A stretch of 64,000 bases of DNA from Lelliottia amnigena (lineage in GTDB: Bacteria; Pseudomonadota; Gammaproteobacteria; Enterobacterales; Enterobacteriaceae). The stretch spans positions 1,612,001 through 1,676,000 of the forward strand of contig LR134135.1 of NCBI GenBank assembly GCA_900635465.1, given 5' to 3'. Below the pieces are notes generated by a model. It saw only the letters and a list, made by a program, of their open reading frames with translations. It was not told the DNA's origin and ran no database searches. Numbering within the stretch: position 1 is the stretch's first letter; every line of letters begins with the position of its first letter. The position numbers were made by a program, and so were the translations under genes. This document shows, piece after piece, positions 10,407 to 21,822 of this stretch.

Positions 10407-11117
10407 ATGTCCATCGCCGTCAACGTGAATGACCCGACTAACTCCGGCGTCACAGGCACCAGCAGTACCAGCGGTTCTAAATCCCTGACGGGTAATAGCG
10501 CATCCGATCTACAGGGTAGCTTTTTAACGCTGCTGGTTGCGCAGTTGAAAAACCAGGACCCGACCAACCCGATGCAAAACAACGAACTGACCACGCAACT
10601 TGCGCAGATCAGTACCGTGAGTGGTATCGAGAAGCTGAACACCACGCTCGGCTCCGTTTCGGGTCAACTTAATGATAGCCAGTCACTGCAAGCCAGTAAC
10701 CTGATTGGCCACGGTGTGATGATCCCAGGGACGACGATCCTGGCAGGGACCAGCACCACCGAAGGCAACAGCACGACCACCACAACGCCGTTTGGCGTTG
10801 AGTTGCAGCAAGCCGCCGACAAAGTCACCGCCACCATCACCAATAAAGATGGCGTCGTTGTACGCACGATCGATATCGGTGAGCTGAAAGCAGGCGTCCA
10901 TACCTTTAGCTGGGATGGCTCGATGACGGACGGTACTACCGCGCCAAACGGTTCTTATAGCGTTGCCATTTCTGCCAGCAGTGGTCCGAATCAGCTGGTG
11001 GCTCAGCCGCTTAAGTTCGCACTGGTTCAGGGCGTGACGCGCGGCAGTGACGGTAACAAACTGGATTTGGGTACTTCTGGTACCACCACGCTCGACGAAG
11101 TTCGGCAGATTATTTAA
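10407..11117 (+). CDS. flgD: Hook-cap scaffold FlgD
   Basis: Caps the growing hook and is discarded when the hook is complete. 236 residues, slightly longer than E. coli (231) because of a Ser/Thr/Gly-rich N-terminus. The conserved N-terminal block FLTLLVAQLKNQDPTNPMQN (near 37-56) and the C-terminal FlgD Ig-like region VHTFSWDGSMTDGTTAPNGSY are intact. A Thr-rich linker (TTEGNSTTTTTPFG) lies between. Confidence 0.95.
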   Translation: MSIAVNVNDPTNSGVTGTSSTSGSKSLTGNSASDLQGSFLTLLVAQLKNQDPTNPMQNNELTTQLAQISTVSGIEKLNTTLGSVSGQLNDSQSLQASNLIGHGVMIPGTTILAGTSTTEGNSTTTTTPFGVELQQAADKVTATITNKDGVVVRTIDIGELKAGVHTFSWDGSMTDGTTAPNGSYSVAISASSGPNQLVAQPLKFALVQGVTRGSDGNKLDLGTSGTTTLDEVRQII

Positions 11118-11143
11118 GCCTTAATACTTATCAGGAGTAACTC

Positions 11144-12358
11144 ATGGCCTTTTCACAAGCGGTCAGCGGCCTGAATGCCGCAGCCACCAACCTGGACGTC
11201 ATTGGTAACAACATTGCCAACTCCGCGACCTATGGTTTCAAATCCGGTACTGCGTCTTTCGCAGATATGTTCGCCGGTTCCAAAGTCGGTTTAGGCGTAA
11301 AAGTTGCTGGTATCACCCAGGACTTTAACGACGGCACAACGACCAACACCGGTCGTGGACTGGACGTTGCCATCAGCCAGAACGGTTTCTTCCGTATGGT
11401 TGATGCCAACGGTTCTGTTTTTTACAGCCGTAACGGCCAGTTCAAGCTGGATGAAAACCGTAACATCGTCAACATGCAGGGCCTGCAGCTGACGGGGTAT
11501 CCGGTTGCAGGTACGCCACCGACCATCCAGACCGGCGCAAACCCGCAGGCGATTTCTATCCCGAATACGCTGATGGCGGCGAAGCCTACCGACACCGCAT
11601 CCCAGCAGATCAACCTAAACTCAACGGATACCGCGCCGACAAAGCCATTTAATGTTGCAGATACCTCTGACCCAGATTCTTACAACAAGAAAGGCACCGT
11701 GACTGTCTATGACAGCCAGGGTAATGCACACAACATGAATCTGTTCTACGTCAAAGACACCGCCGCAAACAGCTGGAAGGTCTACTCCCAGGATGCGAGC
11801 GTGCCGGGTAGTGCAGCAACACTGGCGACCACGTTGACCTTCAACGCCAGCGGTGTGTTGACTGGTGGCGGTCAGGTTAACGTCACAACGGCGACTATCC
11901 CTGGTGCAACGCCTGCGACATTTGCCCTGAGTTTTGCTAACTCCATGCAGCAGAACACCGGTGCGAACAACATCGTGGCAACTAACCAGAACGGCTACAA
12001 GCCGGGTGACCTGGTGAGCTACCAGATTAACGATGATGGCACCGTTATGGGTAACTACTCTAACGAGCAGAATCAGGTTTTGGGTCAGATCGTGCTGGCA
12101 AACTTCGCCAACAACGAAGGCCTGAAATCCGAAGGTGATAACGTGTGGACGGCAACGCAGTCTTCCGGCGTTGCGCTGCTGGGTACAGCAGGAACCGGTA
12201 ACTTTGGTTCATTGACCAACGGTGCACTGGAAGCGTCAAACGTGGATCTGAGTAAAGAACTGGTGAACATGATTGTTGCGCAGCGTAACTACCAGTCGAA
12301 TGCGCAGACCATCAAAACCCAGGATCAGATCCTCAACACGCTGGTCAACCTGCGTTAA
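11144..12358 (+). CDS. flgE: Flagellar hook protein FlgE
   Basis: Structural subunit of the universal joint outside the outer membrane; 404 residues. N-terminal axial motif LDVIGNNIANSATYGFKSGT (near 18-37) and C-terminal coiled segment LSKELVNMIVAQRNYQSNAQ form the D0 core; the Thr/Asn-rich middle is the variable exposed domain. Preceded by CAGGAGTAACTC at normal spacing. Confidence 0.96.
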   Translation: MAFSQAVSGLNAAATNLDVIGNNIANSATYGFKSGTASFADMFAGSKVGLGVKVAGITQDFNDGTTTNTGRGLDVAISQNGFFRMVDANGSVFYSRNGQFKLDENRNIVNMQGLQLTGYPVAGTPPTIQTGANPQAISIPNTLMAAKPTDTASQQINLNSTDTAPTKPFNVADTSDPDSYNKKGTVTVYDSQGNAHNMNLFYVKDTAANSWKVYSQDASVPGSAATLATTLTFNASGVLTGGGQVNVTTATIPGATPATFALSFANSMQQNTGANNIVATNQNGYKPGDLVSYQINDDGTVMGNYSNEQNQVLGQIVLANFANNEGLKSEGDNVWTATQSSGVALLGTAGTGNFGSLTNGALEASNVDLSKELVNMIVAQRNYQSNAQTIKTQDQILNTLVNLR

Positions 12359-12378
12359 TCGTCTAACGGGATGATGTA

Positions 12379-13928
<1,550 letters not shown>

Positions 13929-13985
13929 GGGGTCGTCCGGTGCGGTAAACGCTGCATCGGACCCCTGTTTTCGAAGATGAAGGTA

Positions 13986-14684
13986 ATGCAAAAAAACGCG
14001 GTGTTTCGTTATCCAATAGTGACTGTTCTGGCCGTAACCCTCAGCGGTTGCGCCTTGATCCCGTCCAAACCATTGGTGCAGGGTGCGACTACCGCCCAAC
14101 CGATCCCAGGCCCTACGCCTGTGGTGAATGGTTCTATTTTCCAGACCGCACAGCCTATCAACTATGGCTACCAGCCGCTGTTTGAAGACCGCCGCCCACG
14201 TAACATTGGCGATACGTTGACCATCCAGCTGCAGGAAAACGTCAGTGCGAGCAAAAGCTCCTCGGCGAACGCCAGCCGAGATGGAAAAACCAATTTTGGC
14301 TTTGATACCGTTCCACGCTATCTGCAGGGCCTGTTTGGCAATGAACGCGCCGATGTCGAAGCATCTGGCGGCAACAGCTTTAATGGTAAAGGTGGCGCAA
14401 ACGCCAGCAATACCTTCAGCGGGACGCTGACCGTAACAGTTGACCAGGTTCTGGCTAACGGCAATTTACATGTTGTGGGTGAAAAACAGATCGCCATCAA
14501 TCAGGGCACTGAGTTCATTCGCTTCTCCGGTGTGGTTAACCCTCGCACCATCAGTGGCAGCAACACCGTGCCGTCCACTCAGGTGGCGGATGCGCGTATT
14601 GAGTACGTCGGTAACGGCTATATCAATGAAGCGCAGAATATGGGCTGGCTGCAACGTTTCTTCCTTAATTTATCGCCGATGTAA
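13986..14684 (+). CDS. flgH: L-ring lipoprotein FlgH
   Basis: Outer-membrane L-ring subunit of the basal body. 232 residues from ATG 13986, the E. coli length. The signal peptide ends in a lipobox (TLSGC) near residue 19. Highly conserved core: [20 protein letters not shown] and [20 protein letters not shown]-terminus [15 protein letters not shown]. An in-frame ATG at 13977 is an alternative start; both have only weak ribosome-binding sequences. Confidence 0.95.
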   Translation: MQKNAVFRYPIVTVLAVTLSGCALIPSKPLVQGATTAQPIPGPTPVVNGSIFQTAQPINYGYQPLFEDRRPRNIGDTLTIQLQENVSASKSSSANASRDGKTNFGFDTVPRYLQGLFGNERADVEASGGNSFNGKGGANASNTFSGTLTVTVDQVLANGNLHVVGEKQIAINQGTEFIRFSGVVNPRTISGSNTVPSTQVADARIEYVGNGYINEAQNMGWLQRFFLNLSPM

Positions 14685-14696
14685 GCAAGGTGACCT

Positions 14697-15794
14697 ATGT
14701 TTAAATCCCTTTTCGGAATGGTGTTGGTGCTGGTGGCGACGTTCGCCCAGGCCGACCGCATTCGCGATCTCACCAGTGTACAGGGCGTACGAGCAAACTC
14801 ACTGATCGGCTATGGCCTGGTCGTCGGCCTGGACGGCACGGGCGACCAGACCACCCAGACGCCTTTCACCACGCAAAGTTTGAATAACATGCTTTCCCAG
14901 CTCGGTATTACGGTACCGACAGGGACGAACATGCAGCTGAAAAACGTGGCGGCGGTCATGATCACCGCCTCTTACCCGGCGTTTGCCCGACAGGGTCAAA
15001 CCATCGATGTGGTGGTTTCCTCGATGGGTAACGCAAAAAGCCTGCGCGGCGGGACGCTGCTGATGACCCCTCTGAAAGGGGTGGATAGCCAGGTTTATGC
15101 GCTGGCGCAGGGTAACATTCTTGTCGGCGGTGCGGGGGCATCAGCAGGCGGAAGCAGTGTGCAGGTAAACCAGCTGAACGGCGGTCGTATTACGAACGGT
15201 GCGATTATCGAGCGTGAACTGCCGACCCAGTTTGGCGCAGGCGACACCATCAATCTTCAACTGAATAATGAAGACTTCACGATGGCGCAGCAGATTGCCG
15301 ACACCATCAACCGCAGCCGTGGCTACGGTAGCGCGACTGCGCTGGATGCGCGTACCGTGCAGATCCGTACCTCCAGCGGCAGCAGCAATCAGGTGCGTAT
15401 GCTGGCGGATATCCAGAATATGGAAGTCAACGTTCCGCTTCAGGATGCCAAAGTGATCATCAACTCGCGTACGGGATCGGTGGTGATGAACCGAGAAGTG
15501 ACGCTGGATAGCTGTGCCGTCGCACAGGGTAACCTGTCGATCAGCGTGAACCGCTCGGCGCAAGTCAGCCAGCCGGATACGCCGTTTGGCGGTGGACAAA
15601 CGGTTGTGACGCCACAAACGCAGATTGATATGCGCCAGAGCGGCGGTTCACTGCAAACCGTGCGTTCGAGTGCCAACCTGAACAACGTCGTGCGTGCCTT
15701 GAATGCGCTGGGTGCTACACCGATGGATTTGATGTCGATTTTGCAGTCCATGCAAAGTGCGGGCTGTCTGCGCGCCAAACTGGAAATCATCTAA
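14697..15794 (+). CDS. flgI: P-ring protein FlgI
   Basis: Periplasmic P-ring subunit of 365 residues, exported by a cleavable signal peptide ([19 protein letters not shown]) and assembled with FlgA help. The conserved segment [20 protein letters not shown] lies near 31-50. It carries two cysteines in the C-terminal half (SCAVAQ and SAGCLRAK), as in E. coli, where they form a disulfide. The stop overlaps the flgJ start by one base. Confidence 0.96.
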   Translation: MFKSLFGMVLVLVATFAQADRIRDLTSVQGVRANSLIGYGLVVGLDGTGDQTTQTPFTTQSLNNMLSQLGITVPTGTNMQLKNVAAVMITASYPAFARQGQTIDVVVSSMGNAKSLRGGTLLMTPLKGVDSQVYALAQGNILVGGAGASAGGSSVQVNQLNGGRITNGAIIERELPTQFGAGDTINLQLNNEDFTMAQQIADTINRSRGYGSATALDARTVQIRTSSGSSNQVRMLADIQNMEVNVPLQDAKVIINSRTGSVVMNREVTLDSCAVAQGNLSISVNRSAQVSQPDTPFGGGQTVVTPQTQIDMRQSGGSLQTVRSSANLNNVVRALNALGATPMDLMSILQSMQSAGCLRAKLEII

Positions 15795-16747
15795 TGCTGA
15801 GCGATAGCAAACTGATGGCAAGTGCGGCCTGGGATGCCCAGTCGCTCAACGAACTGAAAACCAAAGCAGGACAAGACCAGGCGGCTAACCTCCGCCCGGT
15901 TGCCCGCCAGGTGGAAGGGATGTTTGTGCAGATGATGTTGAAAAGCATGCGTGAAACGTTACCGAAAGATGGGATGTTCAGCAGCGATTCGACACGCCTC
16001 TACACCAGCATGTATGACCAGCAGGTTGCTCAGCAAATGACGTCCGGCAAGGGGCTTGGACTCGCCGATATGATTGTGAAACAGATGCAGGCGGCTCAGG
16101 GGATTCAACCCGAAGAGCAGACGCAGCAGGTTCCGATGAAGTTTGATCTGGAAACGGTGACGACCTATCAGAATCAGGCGCTTACGCAGATGGTGCGTAA
16201 GGCGATGCCTAAGCCTGCAGAAAGTAACGATGAGGCGCTCTCCGGCGACAGTAAAGATTTCCTCGCCCAACTTTCGCTGCCAGCGCGTCTGGCCAGCGAA
16301 CAGAGTGGGGTTCCACACCACCTGATTCTGGCGCAGGCAGCGCTGGAATCCGGGTGGGGTCAGCGACAAATTCGCCGTGAAAATGGCGAGCCGAGCTTTA
16401 ACATTTTTGGTGTTAAAGCCTCCTCTGGCTGGAAAGGTCCAACGACAGAAATCACGACGACAGAATATGAAAATGGCGCGGCAGTGAAGGTCAAAGCCAA
16501 ATTCCGCGTCTACAGCTCTTATCTCGAAGCGTTATCAGATTATGTGGGCATGTTGAGCCGAAATCCGCGCTATGCGGCCGTCACCAATGCTGCGACGGCA
16601 GAGCAGGGCGCGCAGGCATTGCAAAATGCGGGCTATGCCACCGATCCGCAATATGCCCATAAACTGACGAACATGATTCAACAGCTTAAATCGATGGGCG
16701 AGAAAGTCAGCAAAGCCTATAGCAACGATCTCGAAAATTTATTCTAA
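15794..16747 (+). CDS. flgJ: Rod cap and peptidoglycan hydrolase FlgJ
   Basis: Two-domain protein of 317 residues. The N-terminal half is the rod cap (VARQVEGMFVQMMLKSMRE); the C-terminal half (about 155-317) is a beta-N-acetylglucosaminidase that opens the cell wall for the rod, with LILAQAALESGWGQRQI carrying the catalytic glutamate and FNIFGVKAS following. Last gene of the flgB operon; flgK has its own sigma-28 promoter. Confidence 0.95.
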   Translation: MLSDSKLMASAAWDAQSLNELKTKAGQDQAANLRPVARQVEGMFVQMMLKSMRETLPKDGMFSSDSTRLYTSMYDQQVAQQMTSGKGLGLADMIVKQMQAAQGIQPEEQTQQVPMKFDLETVTTYQNQALTQMVRKAMPKPAESNDEALSGDSKDFLAQLSLPARLASEQSGVPHHLILAQAALESGWGQRQIRRENGEPSFNIFGVKASSGWKGPTTEITTTEYENGAAVKVKAKFRVYSSYLEALSDYVGMLSRNPRYAAVTNAATAEQGAQALQNAGYATDPQYAHKLTNMIQQLKSMGEKVSKAYSNDLENLF

Positions 16748-16751
16748 AGAC

Positions 16752-16778
16752 TCAAGTTTGTGCTACGGCTGTCGATAA
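16752..16778 (+). promoter_or_regulatory. Sigma-28 (FliA) promoter of flgKL
   Basis: TCAAGTTT, 11 bases, GTCGATAA against the consensus TAAAGTTT-N11-GCCGATAA: 7 of 8 in both boxes. Lies 43 bases before the flgK ATG, after the flgJ stop. Confidence 0.8.
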
Positions 16779-16820
16779 TCCTTATCAGGACCCGTGTCTG
16801 AAAGTTTAAAAGGAACCTCA

Positions 16821-18463
16821 ATGTCCAGTTTGATTAACAGCGCTATGAGTGGCCTCAGTGCGGCTCAGGCTTCACTGAATACGGTCAGTAATAACATTTC
16901 CAGCTATAACGTGGCAGGTTATACCCGTCAGACCACCGTGCTGGGTGCAGCAAACAGTACGTTGACGGGCGGCGGTTGGGTCGGTAATGGCGTGTACGTT
17001 AATGGCGTACAGCGTGAATACGATGCGTTCATTACCAATCAGCTGCGCGCTGCGCAGAACCAAAGCAGCGGGTTGACCACGCGCTATCAGCAGATGTCAA
17101 AAATTGACGACGTGCTGTCTGATACCACGAATTCCCTTTCTGCAACGTTGCAGAGCTTCTTTACCAGCCTGCAAACGCTGGTCAGTAACGCAGAAGATCC
17201 CGCTGCGCGTCAGACTGTGCTTGGAAAAGCCGATGGTCTGGTCAATCAGTTTAAGGTGACCGATCAGTACCTGCGCGACCAGGATAAGCAGGTTAATACT
17301 GCCATTGCGACAAGCGTTGACCCAGATCAACTCCTATGCGACGCAGATTGCTAACCTCAACGACCAGATTTCACGTCTGACCGGTGTGGGTGCAGGGGCT
17401 TCCCCGAATAACCTGCTCGATCAGCGCGACCAGTTGGTCAGCGAGCTGAATCAGATTGTGGGTGTCGAAGTCGCGGTACAGGACAGTGGCACGTACAACG
17501 TTTCATTCGGTAACGGCTACACTCTGGTGCAGGGCAGCGCGGCCAATAAGCTGGCGGCTGTTCCATCAAGTGCCGATCCTTCACGCATGACCGTGGCGTA
17601 TGTGGATGCCTCAGCGGGTAATGTTGAGATCCCGGATAAAGTGCTGAATACCGGCTCTTTGGGTGGCTTGATTACATTCCGTAATGAAGATCTGGATAAG
17701 ACGCGTAATAACCTTAACCAGATGGCGCTTGCGTTTGCCGATGCCATGAACCAGCAGCATGAGAAAGGTTTTGATGCCAATCAGGATGCAGGCGGCAAAC
17801 TGTTCAATTTCGGCACGCCGGCCGTCATGGAAAATGCCAAAAAACACCGGCAGTGCGGCCGTTACAGCCACCATTGATGACAGCTCAAAAGTTCAGGCGA
17901 CAGATTACAAACTGGAATACAACGGTTCCAACTGGACCGTGACGCGCCTGTCAGACAAAACCACGTTCACCGCAACGCCAGATGGTAGCGGGGATATGAC
18001 GTTTGATGGCGTTAAAATTAACGTGAGTGGTGCAGCGGCTAATAAAGACAGTTTTGTGGTTAAGCCGGTCGTCGACACCATCGTCAACATGGAACTTCTG
18101 ATCAAAGATGAATCCAAACTGGCGATGGCGTCTGACGCGACAGCGGGTGAGAGCGATAACCGTAACGGTAAGGCACTGCTTGAACTGCAAAACAGCAAGT
18201 CTGTTGGCGGGAATAAAAGCTTTAACGATGCCTATGCCTCGTTGGTCAGTACAGTCGGTAGCCAGACAGCTTCACTGAAGACCAGCAGCGCGACGAAAGC
18301 CAACGTGGTGACGCAGCTCAGCAATCAGCAGCAGTCGATTTCTGGCGTGAATCTGGATGAAGAGTACGGCAATTTGCAGCGTTTCCAGCAATATTACCTG
18401 GCGAATGCGCAGGTTCTGCAAACGGCCAGCACCCTTTTCGACGCCATTATTAATATTCGCTAA
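16821..18463 (+). CDS. flgK: Hook-filament junction protein FlgK, two frameshifts as read
   Basis: First hook-filament junction protein (HAP1), a FlgN client. ATG 16821 follows AAAGGAACC. The frame breaks twice: an extra C in CCC 17321-17323 (should read SVDQINSYATQIANL), and an extra A in the six-A run 17839-17844 (should read ENAKNTGSAAVTAT). Removing both gives 546 residues; E. coli has 547. N-terminal axial motif NTVSNNISSYNVAGYTRQT and C-terminal GNLQRFQQYYLANAQVLQ are intact. Both faults are in homopolymers, so sequencing error is the simplest reading. Confidence 0.93.
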
Positions 18464-18477
18464 GGCCGAGGTAAAGA

Positions 18478-19432
18478 ATGCGCATTAGCACCCAAATGAT
18501 GTACCAGCAGAACATGCGTGGGATTACCGAATCCCAGAGCAAGTGGCTGAGCTACGGTGAACAAATGTCCACCGGTAAACGCGTTAACCGTCCTTCGGAC
18601 GATGCGATTGCCTCCTCGCAGGCCATCGTGCTGTCTCAGGCGCAATCGCAGAACGAACAGTACAAGCTGGGACGTACCTTTGCGAAACAGAAAGTTTCAC
18701 TGGAAGATAACGTGCTCGGTCAGGTCAACACGGCGATCTCCAGCGCGGCAGGAAAAAATCGTTTATGCCGGTAACGGTACGTTGAGCGATGATGACCGTC
18801 TTTCTTTGGCGTCTGATTTGCAGGGTATCCGTGACCAATTGATGAATCTGGCCAACTCGACTGACGGTAACGGGCGCTTCATTTTCGCGGGCTATAAAAC
18901 GGAAACGGCCCCGTTCGACTCTGCGACGGGAACGTACAGCGGCGGCACTGAATCCATTACGCAGCAAGTGGATTCCGCACGCACCATGGCGATCAGTCAT
19001 ACCGGTAATCAGATCTTTGAAAGCATCACCAGCAACGCACAGGAAGTTCCGGGCGGCGGTTACGGTGAACAGAATATGTTTAAAATTCTCGACAGCGCTA
19101 TCGCGGCGTTGAAGGTGCCAGTAGACACGGATTCCGCTGCTGCAGCTACGCAGAAACTGGCGCTGGACACCGCTGCTGTCGGCATTAAAAACACCCAAAA
19201 CAACGTGCTGACTGTCGTGGCAGACGTCGGAACCAAGCTTAACGAACTCGATACGCTAGATTCATTGGGCGTTGATCGTGCGCTGGGTCAGACGAAGCAG
19301 ATGAGCGATCTGGTCGACGTTGACTGGAACGCGGCGATTTCGTCTTACACCATGCAACAGGCGGCGCTCCAGGCTTCATATAAAGCGTTTACTGACATGC
19401 AGGGAATGTCTCTGTTCCAGCTGAACAGATAA
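18478..19432 (+). CDS. flgL: Hook-filament junction protein FlgL, one frameshift as read
   Basis: Second junction protein (HAP3), adjoining the filament. ATG 18478 gives MRISTQMMYQQNMRGITESQ as in E. coli. The frame breaks at a six-A run (18753-18758); with five A the protein continues AAGKIVYAGNGTLSDDDRLS and totals 317 residues, exactly the E. coli length. C-terminus YKAFTDMQGMSLFQLNR. Co-transcribed with flgK (14-base gap). Confidence 0.93.
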
Positions 19433-19514
19433 CAAAATTGACCTCTTAGAACATATCTTGAAACTGGATATGTTTTGTCTGCCCAACCCGGAATTTCGGA
19501 TTGGGCTTTTTTTT
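19433..19514 (+). ncRNA. flgL 3' UTR, possible FlgO sRNA
   Basis: In E. coli the 3' UTR of flgL yields the sRNA FlgO. Here the segment after flgL holds a first stem (ACATATC/GATATGT, near 19451-19472) and a terminal stem with arms GCCCAA/TTGGGC (19481-19506) ending in eight T, a layout compatible with such an RNA. No sequence comparison was possible, so the RNA is inferred from position and structure only. Confidence 0.35.
19481..19514 (+). terminator. Terminator of flgKL
   Basis: GCCCAACCCGgaatttcggaTTGGGC followed by TTTTTTTT. Its T tract reaches the stop codon of the convergent MFS gene. Confidence 0.85.
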
Positions 19515-20724
19515 ATCGATTTTGTACCTGAACGGCAACCACGCGCGCACTTTCAATCAGACGGATCAGCAGTGCTATTGCGCCACAAACCGTTGCCAGT
19601 GCCACCACGCCGGACCAGCCCACCATCGCATACACTTTGCTCCCCAACGCTGAGCCAAGCGCCATACCGATAAAAATAACAGTGAACAACAGGGCATTAA
19701 GACGCCCACGGGCCTGAGGTTCGAGACTGTAAACCAGATTCTGGTGCGCAACCAGACTTGACTGCAGACCGAGATCAAAGCCCACTGCGGAGACGGCAAT
19801 CAAGATTAACTGTCCGCTGGTGCCAAGCGCCGGCATCAAAAACATCAGTGCGAAGGATACCGTCACCAGCGCCGCGCCCAGTTGCGTCACTTTACCTGCA
19901 CCGAGTTTATCCGCCAGGCCACCTGCCAATGGCGCCGCTAATGCACCCGCTGCGCCGGCAATCCCGTATCCACCTGCCACCGCGCTGCCAAGGTGATAGC
20001 GATCTAACAGCATGACCGCAAGCGTTGACCAGAAAGCGCTAAAGGCAATCGACAGGAATCCTTGCGCCAGCGCGGCACGACGAAGGGCAGGATAGCGACG
20101 CCACAGATGTTCCATCGACCGCAGTAATGCCGGATAGCTCAGCGTTGAATGAATCGCAAAGCGTGGCAGGACCGCCCACATCACAACGCCGATAATCGCG
20201 ATGCTTGCTGCCGCCAGCTGATACATCACGCGCCAGCCGAACGCTTCGCCTACCACCCCGCTGACGGTACGAGACAGCAGAATGCCCAGCAGTAAACCGG
20301 TCATCACGGTGCCGACGGTTTTGCCCTGTTTTCCTTCCGGCGCGAGAATGGCTGCCGCAGGTACGATATCTTGTGCCATGGTCGCGGCCATGCCGATCAG
20401 CAAGCTGGTGAACAGTAACGAGTGAAGCTGTTCAGTCAGGCTGCAGCCGAGAAGAAACAGCGCCAGCGCCGCACTTTTGAAAAGGATTAACGCGCGGCGA
20501 TCGTGTCGATCCCCAAGGGGCAGCAGGAACAAAATACCCAGTGCGTAACCCGTCTGTGTCAACGTGGGGACCAGCCCCATGCCCGCGATACTCAGATGGA
20601 GATCCGTCCCCATCAGCGGCAGAAGCGGTTGGGCATAGTAAATTGATGCGACGCTAAAACCTGCGCCAATGGCAAGGATAAAAATAGTCCAGCGGCGGGT
20701 CTGTGTAGCGATGACTGCGTTCAT
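19513..20724 (-). CDS. MFS transporter of unknown substrate
   Basis: Inner-membrane major facilitator of 403 residues with about 12 hydrophobic helices. The loop 2-3 signature is LPLGDRHDRRALI (near residues 69-81) and the second-half repeat is GGLADKLGAGKV. Sequence resembles drug/sugar efflux DHA1 members; I cannot name it. The start is ATG (complement of 20722-20724), with GAGG 7 bases upstream; an ATG six codons earlier is possible. It is divergent from a LysR regulator gene, which suggests that regulator controls it. E. coli has no gene pair here between flgL and rne. Confidence 0.85.
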   Translation of the reverse strand: MNAVIATQTRRWTIFILAIGAGFSVASIYYAQPLLPLMGTDLHLSIAGMGLVPTLTQTGYALGILFLLPLGDRHDRRALILFKSAALALFLLGCSLTEQLHSLLFTSLLIGMAATMAQDIVPAAAILAPEGKQGKTVGTVMTGLLLGILLSRTVSGVVGEAFGWRVMYQLAAASIAIIGVVMWAVLPRFAIHSTLSYPALLRSMEHLWRRYPALRRAALAQGFLSIAFSAFWSTLAVMLLDRYHLGSAVAGGYGIAGAAGALAAPLAGGLADKLGAGKVTQLGAALVTVSFALMFLMPALGTSGQLILIAVSAVGFDLGLQSSLVAHQNLVYSLEPQARGRLNALLFTVIFIGMALGSALGSKVYAMVGWSGVVALATVCGAIALLIRLIESARVVAVQVQNR

Positions 20725-20803
20725 TCGGTGTACCTCATTCATGGAATGAGGCTATTTTTCCGCAATCTCGCTTGAGGCGGTAGCCAGTAGGGTGGTAAAA
20801 CAT

Positions 20804-20822
20804 TTATACGTATAGCGTATAA
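20804..20822. promoter_or_regulatory. Inverted repeat in the MFS/LysR intergenic region
   Basis: Perfect 7-bp arms TTATACG and CGTATAA around a 5-base spacer, containing the T-N11-A pattern favoured by LysR proteins. It ends two bases before the lysR-type ATG, so binding could repress the regulator and act on the divergent transporter promoter. Inferred, not shown. Confidence 0.55.
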
Positions 20823-20824
20823 CC

Positions 20825-21766
20825 ATGAAGAAAATGAAACGAACTGAGCGTATAGATAGAGTGGAACTGATGCGCACATTTATTCGCATCGTGGAGTCGG
20901 GTTCGCTCTCGGCGGCGGCAAGACAGCTCGACACCACGCAGGCGACCGTCAGTCGGCGCTTGCAGTCCCTGGAAACGCTGCTTGGCGTTCGGCTGTTACT
21001 CCGTACCACCCACGCGATGAAATTAACCGACGACGGTGAGCGCTGCTACCATCACGCACGACGGGTTATCGACAGTTGGCTGGCGCTGGAAGATGAAGTG
21101 GGTCAAGCCGAAGATGAACCGGTGGGGATTTTACGCGTACGCGCGCCCCATGCGTTTGGCCAGGAACAGCTGTTACCCCCGTTAATGCAGTTTTTGACCC
21201 GCTATCCGCAGCTCTCAATCGAGTGGAAACTCAATGACAGGTCAGTAGATTTTCTCAGCGATGATATCGACTGTGCGATTCGCGTGGGCGCTGAAGTCGA
21301 TCCTGCCACGGTGTCCGTCTTGCTCGCCGAAGTTCCCCGCAGCGTTGTTGCGTCCCCGGCTCTGCTCGCACAGTTCACTGCGCCAGCGCATCCCGACGAT
21401 CTCAGCGCGTTGCCGTGGGTGGCGCTCAGCACTTTTTATCATCAACATATTGAGCTCTTCAAACGAGGGGAAAAGGAGCCGACACGCGTCGCTATTTCGC
21501 CTCGCCTGAGTACTGATAGCCTCTATGTCGCGCGAAATACTGCGCTGATGGGACTGGGTATTGCGGCAGTATCGAGCTGGACGGTGGAAGAGGATATTCG
21601 CGAAGGAAGGCTGGTGCATCTTTTACCTGACTGGCAACCTGCACCTTTGCCGGTACACCTTGTTTATCCGTGGTCGCGCTATTACCCGGCGCGATTAAGA
21701 CGATTTCTGGAGATGATGCGGGAGATCATGCCGCAAATGGCGGGAATGAGAAAACCGCTCGCTTAG
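20825..21766 (+). CDS. LysR-family transcriptional regulator
   Basis: 313 residues. N-terminal winged helix-turn-helix (ELMRTFIRIVESGSLSAAARQ, then TTQATVSRRLQSLE near 37-50) and a C-terminal effector domain (about 100-300) with the LysR pattern RVRAPHAFGQEQLLPPL and GLGIAAVSSW. The effector is unknown. ATG 20825 abuts an inverted repeat and lacks a clear ribosome-binding site, so the true start may be a few codons downstream (ATG 20834). Its position next to a divergent MFS gene suggests local control of efflux. Confidence 0.88.
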   Translation: MKKMKRTERIDRVELMRTFIRIVESGSLSAAARQLDTTQATVSRRLQSLETLLGVRLLLRTTHAMKLTDDGERCYHHARRVIDSWLALEDEVGQAEDEPVGILRVRAPHAFGQEQLLPPLMQFLTRYPQLSIEWKLNDRSVDFLSDDIDCAIRVGAEVDPATVSVLLAEVPRSVVASPALLAQFTAPAHPDDLSALPWVALSTFYHQHIELFKRGEKEPTRVAISPRLSTDSLYVARNTALMGLGIAAVSSWTVEEDIREGRLVHLLPDWQPAPLPVHLVYPWSRYYPARLRRFLEMMREIMPQMAGMRKPLA

Positions 21767-21780
21767 CATTTCAGGCAATA

Positions 21781-21807
21781 AAAAAGCCGACCCTGAGGTC
21801 GGCTTTT
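21781..21807. terminator. Bidirectional terminator between lysR-type gene and rne
   Basis: GCCGACC/GGTCGGC stem with CTGA loop, preceded by AAAAA and followed by TTTT, 16 bases before the rne stop on the other strand. Confidence 0.8.
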
Positions 21808-21822
21808 CATTAGGGCTGCAAA

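Noticed and set aside
18753..18758. Programmed transcriptional slippage on A6 runs (flgL, flgK, mfd)
   Set aside because: The same kind of fault occurs at GGG, CCC and short T or A runs, and in both directions, which slippage control does not explain.
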